Assembly: GCA_001774395.1 (NCBI GenBank)
Contig: MEZX01000001.1
Location: forward strand, 1-64,000
DNA length: 64,000 nucleotides
Source of the DNA: Candidatus Berkelbacteria bacterium RIFCSPLOWO2_01_FULL_50_28
GTDB lineage: Bacteria > Patescibacteria > UBA1384 > 2-12-FULL-50-11
Direction: 5' to 3'
The position numbers were made by a program, and so were the translations under genes. Below the pieces are notes generated by a model. The model saw only the letters and a program-made list of their open reading frames with translations, searched no databases and was not told the DNA's origin. Positions within the stretch are counted from its first letter, which is position 1; every line of letters starts with the position of its first letter. This document shows, piece after piece, positions 1-7,350 of the stretch.

Positions 1-74
1 ATCAGTACTCGCTTTCGCTCGAATAATCAACATCCAAACTCCAATAATCAAAATTACTGTTCGATCTGACTGCT

Positions 75-135
75 TGGTGTTTGTTCATTGTTGGTTGGTT
101 ATTGTTGGTTATTGTTTATTGGTGATTGGTTATTA
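75..135. repeat. TTATTGTTGGTT-like short tandem repeats
   Basis: The stretch just before and inside the 3' end of infC is made of imperfect units such as TTATTGTTGG and TTATTGGTG. On the infC strand these units encode the last dozen residues, rich in Asn and Gln. Bases 1-74 hold no recognisable gene. This looks like slippage-prone simple sequence that has replaced the normal end of infC. Confidence 0.6.
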
Positions 136-629
136 CTCTTACCTACTTTTAAAATGACCTGGATCCTCTTCCCTACGTGGGTAAGCGGCTGATCAACGAC
201 CGCGTTTGCCATTTCAGCAAACCGAGTGAGCGTCTCTTTGGCCTTATCCGGAAAGATATTCTCACGGCCACGCAAGTTAATAAAAGCTCTGACCAAATGG
301 CCTTGAGCAAGAAATTCTTTAGCTCGCTTGGCCTTAGTCTCCATATCGTGATTGTCGATTCGAAAACTCAGACGCATTTCTTTCAAATCTCCGCCGCGTC
401 GAACCGTTTGTCGTGATTGCTTCTCCTGATGATAACGATATTTATCATAGTCGAGCAGTTTCACGATTGGTACTTTGGGAATCGAGTTGATCTCGATTAG
501 GTCCAAACCGTGTTCGGAAGCCAAGTATCTTGCTTGGTCGATACTCACCACACCAGCCGAACGACCGTCATGCATAATCAGGTGAACCTGCGGAGCGGTG
601 ATTTTTTCGTTTATCGGGAGTTCTTTCAC
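99..629 (-). CDS. infC: Translation initiation factor IF-3
   Basis: IF-3 binds the 30S subunit, prevents early joining of 50S and discriminates against wrong start codons. The 176-residue product has the usual N-domain (motifs RSAGVVSIDQA and DLIEI, about residues 23-47), a linker with KYRYHQEKQ, and the C-domain with KEMRLSFRIDNHD and NLRGRE. The start is GTG at 629, preceded by GAGGAG; the codon before it is ATA, so initiation is non-AUG, as is known for infC elsewhere. The C-terminal tail (SNNQSPINNNQQ) is low complexity and comes from the adjacent simple repeat. The usual partners rpmI and rplT are not seen and may lie beyond the window. It follows bactofilin and the lipid-kinase-like gene on the same strand. 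Confidence 0.96.
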   Translation of the reverse strand: MKELPINEKITAPQVHLIMHDGRSAGVVSIDQARYLASEHGLDLIEINSIPKVPIVKLLDYDKYRYHQEKQSRQTVRRGGDLKEMRLSFRIDNHDMETKAKRAKEFLAQGHLVRAFINLRGRENIFPDKAKETLTRFAEMANAVVDQPLTHVGKRIQVILKVGKSNNQSPINNNQQ

Positions 630-718
630 TATTGTTTCTCCTCAAACGTGAGACCAAAAACCGAAAATTGGAATTTCGTTAACGTGCGATTCATTCACAG
701 CATACGTCTCTGCATTAC

Positions 719-1444
719 CTAGGTAAGTGTACCACGACGAGTGATAACCTTCAAGGCATCAGGAATCAGTTTGAACTGCAACGGAGTTTTGGCGATCGGC
801 TCGCCGGCAACCATTAGCGGCAGTTCCGGGTCGGTTACAACTCGCACGCTCCGACCGTGAAAGAAACTCTCCGATTTGATAACTTTTCCTCCCGTGCCAA
901 AGAGCCCAAAGATCTTTTTTTGTTCCACAGAATGACTGCTCTCCAGCTTTATCTCTAAGCCACGAGTAATTATTAGCCGATTGAAATAAGCAAAGGCGCG
1001 CATCTTGCCGTCAACCACTAGGCTTGCCTTAGCTAGTTTCGGCACTTCAATGACGGCATCCAAGAAGATCACCACATCTGGCTCGGCGACAGCAATACTC
1101 GTCTGGGTAAGTCGGCGCTGACGCAGGCTTTCAGCAGCATCGCGAATACTAGTCGCACCGATTAAGTCCGTCACTTGACGCGAAGCGTTAATCGGCACAA
1201 TTCCCAACACTGCTCGTCCAACAACTGAGCGAGCAATTTGGTTGATGAAGTGATCGCCGCCAACAGCAACAATGGTGGAATAACTTTTTTCCAAGCCCAT
1301 CGCCGCCAATTCCTCGGGCGTCCGTGCCGGACTCGATGCTACCATCTCACCGGCAATCCCAAGATTGGTTAGAATATCACGCAGCCGTTGATAGGTTTGC
1401 CGCACCCCCCGCGAATCCGGGGATTCGAGGATGTAGTAATACAT
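719..1444 (-). CDS. Diacylglycerol/lipid kinase-like (DAGK catalytic fold) protein
   Basis: The 241-residue product resembles the DAGK_cat/YegS-type lipid kinase family. Around residues 61-70 it has VGGDHFINQI, corresponding to the family nucleotide-binding GGDGT motif, but the final GT is replaced by HF. The C-terminal half keeps the family beta-sandwich layout (FFHGRSVRVVTDPELPLMVAGEPI). It is shorter than the typical 300 residues. It starts 5 nt after the bactofilin stop and is probably co-transcribed with it and infC. The altered GGDGT means lipid kinase activity is not certain, and the substrate is unknown. Confidence 0.65.
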   Translation of the reverse strand: MYYYILESPDSRGVRQTYQRLRDILTNLGIAGEMVASSPARTPEELAAMGLEKSYSTIVAVGGDHFINQIARSVVGRAVLGIVPINASRQVTDLIGATSIRDAAESLRQRRLTQTSIAVAEPDVVIFLDAVIEVPKLAKASLVVDGKMRAFAYFNRLIITRGLEIKLESSHSVEQKKIFGLFGTGGKVIKSESFFHGRSVRVVTDPELPLMVAGEPIAKTPLQFKLIPDALKVITRRGTLT

Positions 1445-1449
1445 ACACT

Positions 1450-1890
1450 TTAGAGCTCTTCAACTTCCGGTTTTAGTAAATCCTCTACCTCTTCTGGCTC
1501 GCCCTCTACGTCCGCTTCTTTGTCTTCAACTGGCGCTTCCTCTTCGGTGGGCATATCGCACTTGCCAACCAATATCGCTCCGGAGTGAACGATCAGGTCT
1601 TTGGCGATAATACTTCCGAATACTTTCCCCGTTTCAAGAACCTCCAGTTTTTCATCGGCCTTAATCGAGCCACGAACGGTCCCCGATACGGTGACTACTT
1701 TGCCGTGAACAGGACCTTTCACCTGAGCGCTCTGGCCAATAGAGATCGACTTTTCCGAGATCACTTCACCCTCTACCATACCGAATACTGCAATATCGTT
1801 TTGGTCCTTCAGTGTACCCGACAGGGCAACATTCACCCCAACCGTTGTACCTGGACCGTTAGAAGAATCATCGTTCACCATCCTTGCCAT
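1450..1890 (-). CDS. Bactofilin family polymer-forming protein
   Basis: The 146-residue protein has the central bactofilin (DUF583) beta-helix, roughly residues 20-110, with repeated short hydrophobic turns (GMVEGEV, GPVHGKV, GTVRGSI, GKVFGSI). A highly acidic tail of Glu/Asp/Pro follows. Bactofilins self-assemble into cytoplasmic or membrane-associated filaments that organise envelope enzymes. The start ATG has a strong AAGGAGGTGT ribosome site directly upstream. It is the first gene of a probable three-gene unit ending with infC. Confidence 0.9.
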   Translation of the reverse strand: MARMVNDDSSNGPGTTVGVNVALSGTLKDQNDIAVFGMVEGEVISEKSISIGQSAQVKGPVHGKVVTVSGTVRGSIKADEKLEVLETGKVFGSIIAKDLIVHSGAILVGKCDMPTEEEAPVEDKEADVEGEPEEVEDLLKPEVEEL

Positions 1891-2042
1891 ACACCTCCTT
1901 TTCCGTTAATTATCACTCTCCCTTTGTATCGCAACTAGACCTAAATGCAACCCCCAGAGTATTGCATTTTGGGTATTTTGTTTGATATACTTGCCCCTAG
2001 CAGAAATCCATACCATAAAAGCATTAATAAAATAAATCACAA

Positions 2043-4940
2043 ATGGAAAAAATCCGCATCGTTGGCGCCCGAACCCACAACCTAAAAAACCTCACTGTTG
2101 AGATTCCTAAAAACCAGATTACAATCGTTACTGGGTTGTCCGGATCGGGCAAGTCGTCGCTGGCATTTGACACAATTTTTGCCGAAGGTCAGCGTCGATA
2201 TGTTGAGTCGCTCTCTTCTTACGCGAGTCAATTTTTGAGCGACATCGAGAAACCAGACTTTGATTATATAGAGGGACTAGCCCCGGCCATTGCGATCGAC
2301 CAAAAAACCGCCGCGCGCAATCCTCGATCGACCGTGGCCACCGCCACAGAAATTTACGACTTTTTGCGCTTACTATTCTCTCGGGTTGGCGACGCCTTCT
2401 GTCCAAATTGTGGCATTTTAGTCAACCGGCAGTCTATCGAGTCGATCGCCAGATTAGTGATGAAGGACTTCCGAATTGACGAGAATTTGAAGGTCAAGAT
2501 TTTTGCCCTCGTAATTAACAAACGCAAAGGCGAACATAAGTACCACTTGAAACAAGGCAAAAAGGCTGGGGTCCTAAAGGTTCGCTTCGACGAAGTTGAG
2601 ATGGATATGGACGAGGCCCTAACACTGGAAATCGACAAGAATAAACGCCATACCTTAGAATTCTTGATCGGTCAAGTAGACTTTCCCGTTTCTAACGAGC
2701 AATCGGAGTTGGTGGCTCACGTCGATCTTCTGAAACTAGTCGACAAAGCCGTCAAGGCTGGCTCTGGAATGGTGGTCGCAGCCCAGATTGGCGGTAACCT
2801 CGAACGTTTTTACTCGCAGAAATACGCCTGTCAAAAGTGCGGCTGGCAGTTCCCAGACATTGAGCCGCGTCTATTTTCATTCAACAATCCTGAAGGTGCT
2901 TGCCAGTCCTGCCAAGGATTGGGGCTTCAAATGGTCGCCGATCCCGAGCTGGTTGTGCCTAATCCACGACTAACTCTGGCCGAAGGGGCGATCCGCCCGT
3001 GGAGCCGAACAACTTCACACTCAAATTGGTATCAGAAGACGCTCAACGACCTGGCGAAAAAGTATGAGTTTAGTTTAGATACACCTGTTGGAGAGCTGCC
3101 CGAAGACACGATGAAGGTCTTACTGACGGGCGAAGTTGGCGCCGGTAACGGCTCAGCAAGCTCACCGCAGGCTCCCTCTGATCCAGAACTATTTGAGGGT
3201 GTCTTGCCGAATTTAGAGCGTCGATATCGCGAAACCGATTCCGACTACCTGCGGCAAGAAATTGAAAAATACATGGTTGAGCGTGTTTGCAAAGTCTGTA
3301 AAGGTCAACGTTTGCGAATTGAAGTTCTATCGATAAAAATTGACGGCAAAAATATTATCGACGCTACCAGTTTGAACATCGAAGAAGCCGCTGAATTTTT
3401 TGGACAACTTGGCAAAACTTTTGAGGGTAGCGAAAGGATAAAAATCGCCACGCCTATCTTAAAAGAGATCCGTTCTCGACTTCATTATCTACTTGAGGTT
3501 GGATTGAGCTACGTCACCCTCGATCGCACCACTTCAACGCTGGCTGGCGGCGAAGCACAACGCGTTCGTTTGGCCACCCAGTTGGGTAGCGGTCTCACGG
3601 GAATAATCTATATTTTAGACGAGCCATCGATCGGCCTGCATCCACGAGACCACGAAAAGCTTTTGGCAACAATTAACGAGCTCAAAAGTCGCGGCAACAC
3701 GGTAATAATTGTCGAGCACGACCGCGACACCATGCTAATTGCCGACCATATAATTGATATGGGTCCCGGTGCTGGCGAACTTGGAGGCGAAATCATTTCG
3801 GAAGGCACGCCCAGGGAGATCATCGCCGATCCGAAATCAATTACCGGCGGTTATCTGTCTGGCAAAAAAACCATCAGCATCCCCGGACATCGTCACGAAC
3901 ACGGATCGAACAAACTAACAATCAAAGGCGCCCGAGGCAACAACCTCAAAAATATCACCGTTGATGTGCCGCTAAATAAACTGGTCTGTGTTACCGGTGT
4001 TTCCGGCTCAGGAAAATCAACTCTGGTTGAAGATACCTTAGCGAAAGCCCTGTCAGCTCATTTTCACTCTTCAACAACTGAAAGCGCCCCGCACGACGAG
4101 ATCACCGGATTGAACAATATCGACAACATAATTAACGTCGACCAAACAGCGATCGGTCGCACACCGCGTTCCAATCCAGCCACCTACACCGGTGCTCTGG
4201 GCCCGATCCGCGAAATTTTTGCCGCCACGAGTGAAGCTCAAAACCGCGGCTACGACCCATCACGCTTTAGTTTCAACTTACGTGGCGGACGTTGCGAAAA
4301 CTGTCGCGGCGACGGTCAGATTAAAATCGAGATGAATTTTTTGCCCGATGTTTATGTTACTTGTTCGGAGTGCCGCGGCAAGCGCTACAACAGCGAAACT
4401 CTGGAAATTAAATACAAAGACAAAGACATATCGGACGTACTAACGATGACTGTTGACGAAGCCGTTGAGTTCTTCGCCGACCAGGCAGAAGTAATGGAGA
4501 AACTATCCGTACTGCAATCAGTTGGCTTGGGCTATATGCGTCTGGGGCAACCGGCGACAACTCTGTCGGGCGGGGAGGCGCAACGGATCAAACTGGCCAC
4601 CGAATTGGCCAAACGGGAAACGGGAAAAACTCTTTACATTCTTGATGAGCCAACAACTGGTCTGCATTTCGAAGATATTCAGCGATTGCTCTCTGTTCTC
4701 TACCAGCTCGTCGATCGTGGCAATTCAGTAATTATTATTGAACACAACTTGGACGTTATCGCCTGTGCTGACTGGATAATCGATCTCGGCCCCGACGGCG
4801 GAAACGGCGGCGGTGAGCTAGTGGCGGAAGGCACGCCAGAAGATATCGCTGCGAATAATCGATCGGTTACCGGAAAATACCTGGTAAAATCTGGTCATGA
4901 AGCGACCAAGAAGCCAGCCAAGACCGGCGCCAAGCGGTAA
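2043..4940 (+). CDS. uvrA: Excinuclease ABC subunit A
   Basis: This is the damage-sensing ATPase of nucleotide excision repair, which loads UvrB at lesions. The 965-residue protein has two ABC modules. The first has Walker A GLSGSGKSS at residues 31-39 and signature LAGGEAQRV near 500. The second has Walker A GVSGSGKST near 650 and signature LSGGEAQRI near 840. Cys pairs CPNC (about 120), CQKC/CQSC (about 260-290) and CENC/CSEC (about 750-780) match the zinc modules. Length is normal. The start is ATG after an A-rich stretch without a Shine-Dalgarno sequence. The 3' end overlaps rnhB by 44 nt. uvrB and uvrC are not in the window. Confidence 0.98.
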   Translation: MEKIRIVGARTHNLKNLTVEIPKNQITIVTGLSGSGKSSLAFDTIFAEGQRRYVESLSSYASQFLSDIEKPDFDYIEGLAPAIAIDQKTAARNPRSTVATATEIYDFLRLLFSRVGDAFCPNCGILVNRQSIESIARLVMKDFRIDENLKVKIFALVINKRKGEHKYHLKQGKKAGVLKVRFDEVEMDMDEALTLEIDKNKRHTLEFLIGQVDFPVSNEQSELVAHVDLLKLVDKAVKAGSGMVVAAQIGGNLERFYSQKYACQKCGWQFPDIEPRLFSFNNPEGACQSCQGLGLQMVADPELVVPNPRLTLAEGAIRPWSRTTSHSNWYQKTLNDLAKKYEFSLDTPVGELPEDTMKVLLTGEVGAGNGSASSPQAPSDPELFEGVLPNLERRYRETDSDYLRQEIEKYMVERVCKVCKGQRLRIEVLSIKIDGKNIIDATSLNIEEAAEFFGQLGKTFEGSERIKIATPILKEIRSRLHYLLEVGLSYVTLDRTTSTLAGGEAQRVRLATQLGSGLTGIIYILDEPSIGLHPRDHEKLLATINELKSRGNTVIIVEHDRDTMLIADHIIDMGPGAGELGGEIISEGTPREIIADPKSITGGYLSGKKTISIPGHRHEHGSNKLTIKGARGNNLKNITVDVPLNKLVCVTGVSGSGKSTLVEDTLAKALSAHFHSSTTESAPHDEITGLNNIDNIINVDQTAIGRTPRSNPATYTGALGPIREIFAATSEAQNRGYDPSRFSFNLRGGRCENCRGDGQIKIEMNFLPDVYVTCSECRGKRYNSETLEIKYKDKDISDVLTMTVDEAVEFFADQAEVMEKLSVLQSVGLGYMRLGQPATTLSGGEAQRIKLATELAKRETGKTLYILDEPTTGLHFEDIQRLLSVLYQLVDRGNSVIIIEHNLDVIACADWIIDLGPDGGNGGGELVAEGTPEDIAANNRSVTGKYLVKSGHEATKKPAKTGAKR

Positions 4941-5502
4941 ATTCCTTCAAGAATTACGGTCTCTCGGTTACGAGCGCATTGTTGGAGTGGACGAAGTTGG
5001 GCGCGGCGCTTTGGCCGGTCCGATTTGCGTCGCCGCGGTTGAAATTTCCAGGGAAATTGCCGGCATTGACGATTCGAAAAAAATAACTGCCAATCAGCGG
5101 GAGCGTATCTGCGAAATAATTCGCCAACAGGCCGTACAGATTAGTTATGGTTGGGCTAGTAACGCTGAAATAGACCAACTGGGCCTGGCTCCGGCACTGA
5201 ATATAGCCTATGAGCGCGCTTTGCGTCCCGTTGATATCGACCTACTCCTAACAGATAACTACACTCCATCGTATGTGTTAAAACACATACGGGCAGTTCG
5301 GGGCGACCAGTTATTTTACCCCGTTGCGGCAGCATCAATCGTGGCTAAAGTTTGCCGCGATCAGTTGATGCGGGTTTACGCCGAACAATTTCCGAACTAC
5401 CTCTGGCAATTCAACGCCGGTTACGGCACCCCGGCCCATAAAAAAGTCCTGGACGCTCTCGGCCCCTGCCCGCTCCACCGTCGCAGTTTTTTGCACCAAT
5501 AA
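4897..5502 (+). CDS. rnhB: Ribonuclease HII
   Basis: It cleaves the RNA strand of RNA-DNA hybrids and starts removal of single ribonucleotides from DNA. The 201-residue protein has the family motif GVDEVGRGALAGPI near residue 25, the DDSKK segment, and AAASIVAKVCRD in the C-terminal half. It overlaps the end of uvrA, so the two are translationally linked repair genes. Residues SYVLKHIRAV, just before the GDQ..AAASI block, are encoded by a perfect palindrome that also occurs in ychF (see findings). The rest of the protein is typical. Confidence 0.95.
   Translation: MKRPRSQPRPAPSGKFLQELRSLGYERIVGVDEVGRGALAGPICVAAVEISREIAGIDDSKKITANQRERICEIIRQQAVQISYGWASNAEIDQLGLAPALNIAYERALRPVDIDLLLTDNYTPSYVLKHIRAVRGDQLFYPVAAASIVAKVCRDQLMRVYAEQFPNYLWQFNAGYGTPAHKKVLDALGPCPLHRRSFLHQ
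5270..5293 (+). repeat. Coding palindrome, copy 1 (in rnhB)
   Basis: A 24-nt segment containing GTATGTGT-TAAA-ACACATAC is identical to the reverse complement of 16790-16813 in ychF. In both genes it is read in the same frame as YVLKHIR. The two proteins are unrelated. It would form an 8-bp hairpin with a 4-nt loop in the mRNA. Confidence 0.8.
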
Positions 5503-5546
5503 AAAAGGACGCGATGGGTGAAAGGAGAGCAAGCTCCATCGCGTCC
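5501..5546 (-). terminator. Rho-independent terminator, minus strand
   Basis: A perfect 11-bp inverted repeat (GGACGCGATGG at 5507-5517 with its complement at 5536-5546) is followed, on the minus strand, by six T residues (5506-5501). It directly abuts the rnhB stop codon. With no protein gene upstream on the minus strand before the rnpB promoter, it argues for a minus-strand RNA gene. Confidence 0.85.
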
Positions 5547-5677
5547 AAGGATTCCGGCCAGATCTTCGTTCTTCAGAAGACGAAGTCTCTGTGTTGCTTC
5601 GACGTATGCGGTTGACCCAACACCGCCCCGTCAGCCGGGTTACTTGTGCCCCACGCAGCTCAAGTAACAACTGTATG
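5501..5677 (-). ncRNA. Candidate structured small RNA antipodal to rnpB
   Basis: A divergent promoter fits on the minus strand: TTGCAA (5710-5705), 16 nt, TAAGAT (5688-5683). The transcript would start near 5676 and end at the terminator at 5501. Inside are a perfect 8-bp stem GTTACTTG/CAAGTAAC with a 14-nt loop, a second stem CGGCTGAC/GTCAACCG, a third hairpin around 5567-5588, and a direct repeat CCGCATAC. No coding potential is evident. Size (about 175 nt) and position resemble 6S-like or other housekeeping RNAs, but I do not recognise the family. Confidence 0.5.
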
Positions 5678-5698
5678 CGGCAATCTTATCACTAGCGA

Positions 5699-5727
5699 TT
5701 GACTTTGCAACAGTATTTTGCTATCAT
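5699..5727 (+). promoter_or_regulatory. rnpB promoter
   Basis: TTGACT, 17-nt spacer, TATCAT, about 7 nt upstream of the predicted 5' end of RNase P RNA at 5734. The TTGCAA in its spacer can also serve as the -35 box of a divergent minus-strand promoter. Confidence 0.75.
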
Positions 5728-5787
5728 TTCCTCGAAGTCGAAACGATCGCGCTTTAACAAGTGAGGAAAGTCCGGGCACCATAGACC

Positions 5788-5812
5788 CGCCTACGCTCAA
5801 ACGAGCTACGGC
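5788..5812 (+). repeat. GC-rich hairpin repeat, copy 1 in rnpB
   Basis: A degenerate copy of a hairpin of the form CGCCTACGCnC-AAA-CGnGCTACGGC, lying after the CCATAG of the conserved core (P8/P9 side). Copies 2 and 3 are at 6210 and 6440. Confidence 0.7.
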
Positions 5813-5929
5813 AGGGTAGAGACGCGCTCCTTCCGATGGCAGAAATGCTCGAAGGGGGCTGTCGTAAGACAAGGGAAAGTGGCACAGAAACAAAACAGCC
5901 AATGTCCGGTTCAGTTAGGAGGAATTGAG

Positions 5930-6112
5930 ATGGCGATATACGATGTAGATTACTACGATTTTGATGTTTGGAATCATCTCCCAGTAGCCAGCTCCTGGGT
6001 TGAAGCCGACTCAATAGAAGAAGCTACAGAAAAGGCTCAAAAGCATGGTGCATCGGTGGAAACCGAGCTGGGCATTCCAGTCTACTGTTATGTCCAAAGC
6101 CCTCGTGAGTAA
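5930..6112 (+). CDS. Small acidic protein encoded inside the RNase P RNA P12 extension
   Basis: A 60-codon reading frame starts with ATG at 5930, seven nt after a strong TAGGAGG ribosome site, and ends with TAA at 6110-6112. The product is acidic and aromatic-rich (MAIYDVDYYDFDVWNHLPVA at the start; CYVQSPRE at the end), with a helical EEATEKAQ middle. I recognise no family. The whole gene lies between the two strands of the P12 stem, and its Shine-Dalgarno AGGAGG is part of that stem, so ribosome access and P12 pairing appear mutually exclusive. Coding is inferred from the ribosome site, start and protein-like composition; it has not been shown to be translated. Confidence 0.65.
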   Translation: MAIYDVDYYDFDVWNHLPVASSWVEADSIEEATEKAQKHGASVETELGIPVYCYVQSPRE

Positions 6113-6209
6113 GGGCTTGTAGTCCTGGGCGAGCCCGTGTCGCCCCTTCCTAACTGAATCGGAACAGGCAAAGGTGAAAAGAGTGGTTTTGCCGTAAGGC
6201 AATATAAGC

Positions 6210-6237
6210 CCGCCTACGCGCTAACGCGCTACGGCGA
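6210..6237 (+). repeat. GC-rich hairpin repeat, copy 2 in rnpB
   Basis: Near-perfect hairpin CGCCTACGCG-CTAA-CGCG followed by CTACGGCGAG. It lies in the region downstream of CR-III, probably the P13/P14 side. It is almost identical to copy 3 at 6440. Confidence 0.75.
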
Positions 6238-6439
6238 GGCGAAGTAAGAGACCACAACTTCCGCAGTAATGCGGATTGGAAGCTAAACCCAGCGTGGTGC
6301 AAGACGGGTGGGTCGCCACACTTCCTGCGTCAGTATGTATAGATTCTCCGCAAGGAGATGAAGTGCTCACAGACGCTTGAAGCTACCGGTCTCGGTAGAA
6401 GTGTGGCGATCCCGTCGCTTAGATGGATGGTCGTTAGGC

Positions 6440-6466
6440 CGCCTTCGCGCTAACGCGCTTCGGCGA
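6440..6466 (+). repeat. GC-rich hairpin repeat, copy 3 in rnpB
   Basis: CGCCTTCGCG-like arm, CTAA loop, CGCGCTTCGGCG arm. It sits between P2' and the terminal CAGAACCCGGC block, the position of the optional P19 helix. It differs from copy 2 mainly by compensating A-to-T changes (CTACG to CTTCG), which keep the stem. Confidence 0.75.
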
Positions 6467-6498
6467 GCTGACACAGAACCCGGCTTACCGACTTCCAG

Positions 6499-6526
6499 AA
6501 AAGCTCCCATATGGGAGCTTTTCTGC
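6499..6526 (+). terminator. rnpB terminator
   Basis: A perfect palindrome of AAAAGCTCCC and GGGAGCTTTT around a central ATAT begins just after the P1 3' strand. It gives a strong stem ending in a T-rich run (TTTTCT). Confidence 0.85.
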
Positions 6527-6651
6527 TATGAGCGCAGTCGAATAGCGAAAAAGGATCCCCGCAAGGGTTTTTTGGTAACGCAAAAATATCATCGTATCAG
6601 TACAACTTCACGCTTTTTATGCTATAATTTCCCCTACACGGAGGTGATCCG

Positions 6652-7005
6652 ATGATCGTTAAGCCTTATTGGTTGGGTAGCGTTTTTCCCAACGGCGCTT
6701 GGAAACCTGGGGTAAGCCTGTTTTGCCTGTACGATAACCGGCTGGTCCTTTCGGACAGGAGGGAAGATCCCATTGGTGAAGCACCGCCCATGCCAGAAAA
6801 TGCGGTAGCGGCCGGACCGTTCCAGTGCAATAACGGGGAAGTTTTACTCGTTCAGGGCACGGCGTTCAATCTGGATTCAGAAGATTGGTACGTCATCTAC
6901 GTCACCACGCCTGGCGATCGGAGCAGGCTTCGCGCCTGCGAGCTGGGAAAGTTCCTAGCCAACTTCAGACAACCAAACCCGATGCGGCAGCTTACGCACC
7001 CGTAG
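6652..7005 (+). CDS. Hypothetical protein, 117 residues
   Basis: It starts with ATG at 6652 after a strong ribosome site (GGAGGTGATCCG). A -10 box TATAAT lies at 6623-6628, giving a leader of about 15-20 nt. The product is soluble, without a signal peptide or membrane segment. It has a beta-rich look (LFCLYDNRLVLSDRRE, GEVLLVQGTAF, WYVIYVTTPGDRSRL) and a Pro-rich tail. No family is recognised. Codon use is more GC-rich than in the neighbouring core genes. It is flanked by the rnpB terminator and its own terminator, so it is monocistronic. Confidence 0.7.
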   Translation: MIVKPYWLGSVFPNGAWKPGVSLFCLYDNRLVLSDRREDPIGEAPPMPENAVAAGPFQCNNGEVLLVQGTAFNLDSEDWYVIYVTTPGDRSRLRACELGKFLANFRQPNPMRQLTHP

Positions 7006-7032
7006 CTGCCCTCACCCACCCCTTCTCTTGAC

Positions 7033-7061
7033 GAGCGGCCCTCCTGGCCGCTCTCTTTCTT
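7033..7061 (+). terminator. Terminator after the 117-residue gene
   Basis: Stem GAGCGGCC (7033-7040) with GGCCGCTC (7046-7053), loop CTCCT, then a T-rich tail (TCTTTCTT). Confidence 0.8.
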
Positions 7062-7197
7062 ACAATCCAACCCATCACTCTGCCTTTCTTATGACTTTAA
7101 AGTCATATAACTTTATTGTTATTAGACTGCTGAAATATAGAGAAGCTTATCTACTAAGCTGACAGATCGCCCTGATTGAAGTAAAATATATGAGTAT

Positions 7198-7269
7198 TCC
7201 CGGGTCGTCTAGCGGTAGGACGCTGGGTTTTGGTCCCAGAAATCCTTGGTTCGAATCCAAGCCCGGGAG
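7198..7269 (+). tRNA. tRNA-Gln (TTG)
   Basis: Acceptor TCCCGGG/CCCGGGA with discriminator G. Anticodon stem CTGGG/CCCAG and loop TTTTGGT give anticodon TTG. T-loop is GGTTCGAATCC. No CCA is encoded. Length 72 nt. Confidence 0.95.
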
Positions 7270-7335
7270 CGATGAAGGTGCGACGACGAATGAGTGAAAC
7301 GAATGAGACGGCGAGGGCTTGCCCGAGCATCCTTC

Positions 7336-7350
7336 CCCGGGAGCGATGAG
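7336..7350 (+). repeat. Partial duplicate of the tRNA-Gln 3' end
   Basis: CCCCGGGAGCGATGA repeats the end of tRNA-Gln plus its downstream bases (CCCGGGAGCGATGA at 7262-7275), about 75 nt further on. The pyrD start codon lies inside the second copy. The intervening segment contains GAGTGAAACGAATGAG, like the repeats found after other tRNAs here. Confidence 0.7.

Larger units (their letters stand above)
5734..6497 (+). ncRNA. rnpB: RNase P RNA with greatly extended P12
   Basis: This is the catalytic RNA that matures tRNA 5' ends. The conserved core is present: GAGGAAAGTCCGGGC at 5763, the ACAGAAACAAAACAGCC block at 5884-5900, GGTGAAAAGAGTGG at 6173, and GACACAGAACCCGGCTTACC at 6470-6489. P1 is GAAGTCG (5734) with CGACTTC (6489-6495). 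P2 is AACGATC with GGTCGTT (6429-6435). It is about 760 nt, roughly twice the usual 350-400 nt. The excess comes from P12, where a 17-bp stem (5906-5922 with 6145-6162) encloses a 60-codon gene, and from three similar GC-rich hairpins. P3 appears reduced. Confidence 0.93.

Noticed and set aside
5734..6497. Group I or group II intron in rnpB
   Set aside because: The extra sequence lies within a paired P12 stem, no intron core motifs were recognised, and the encoded 60-residue protein resembles neither a homing endonuclease nor a reverse transcriptase.
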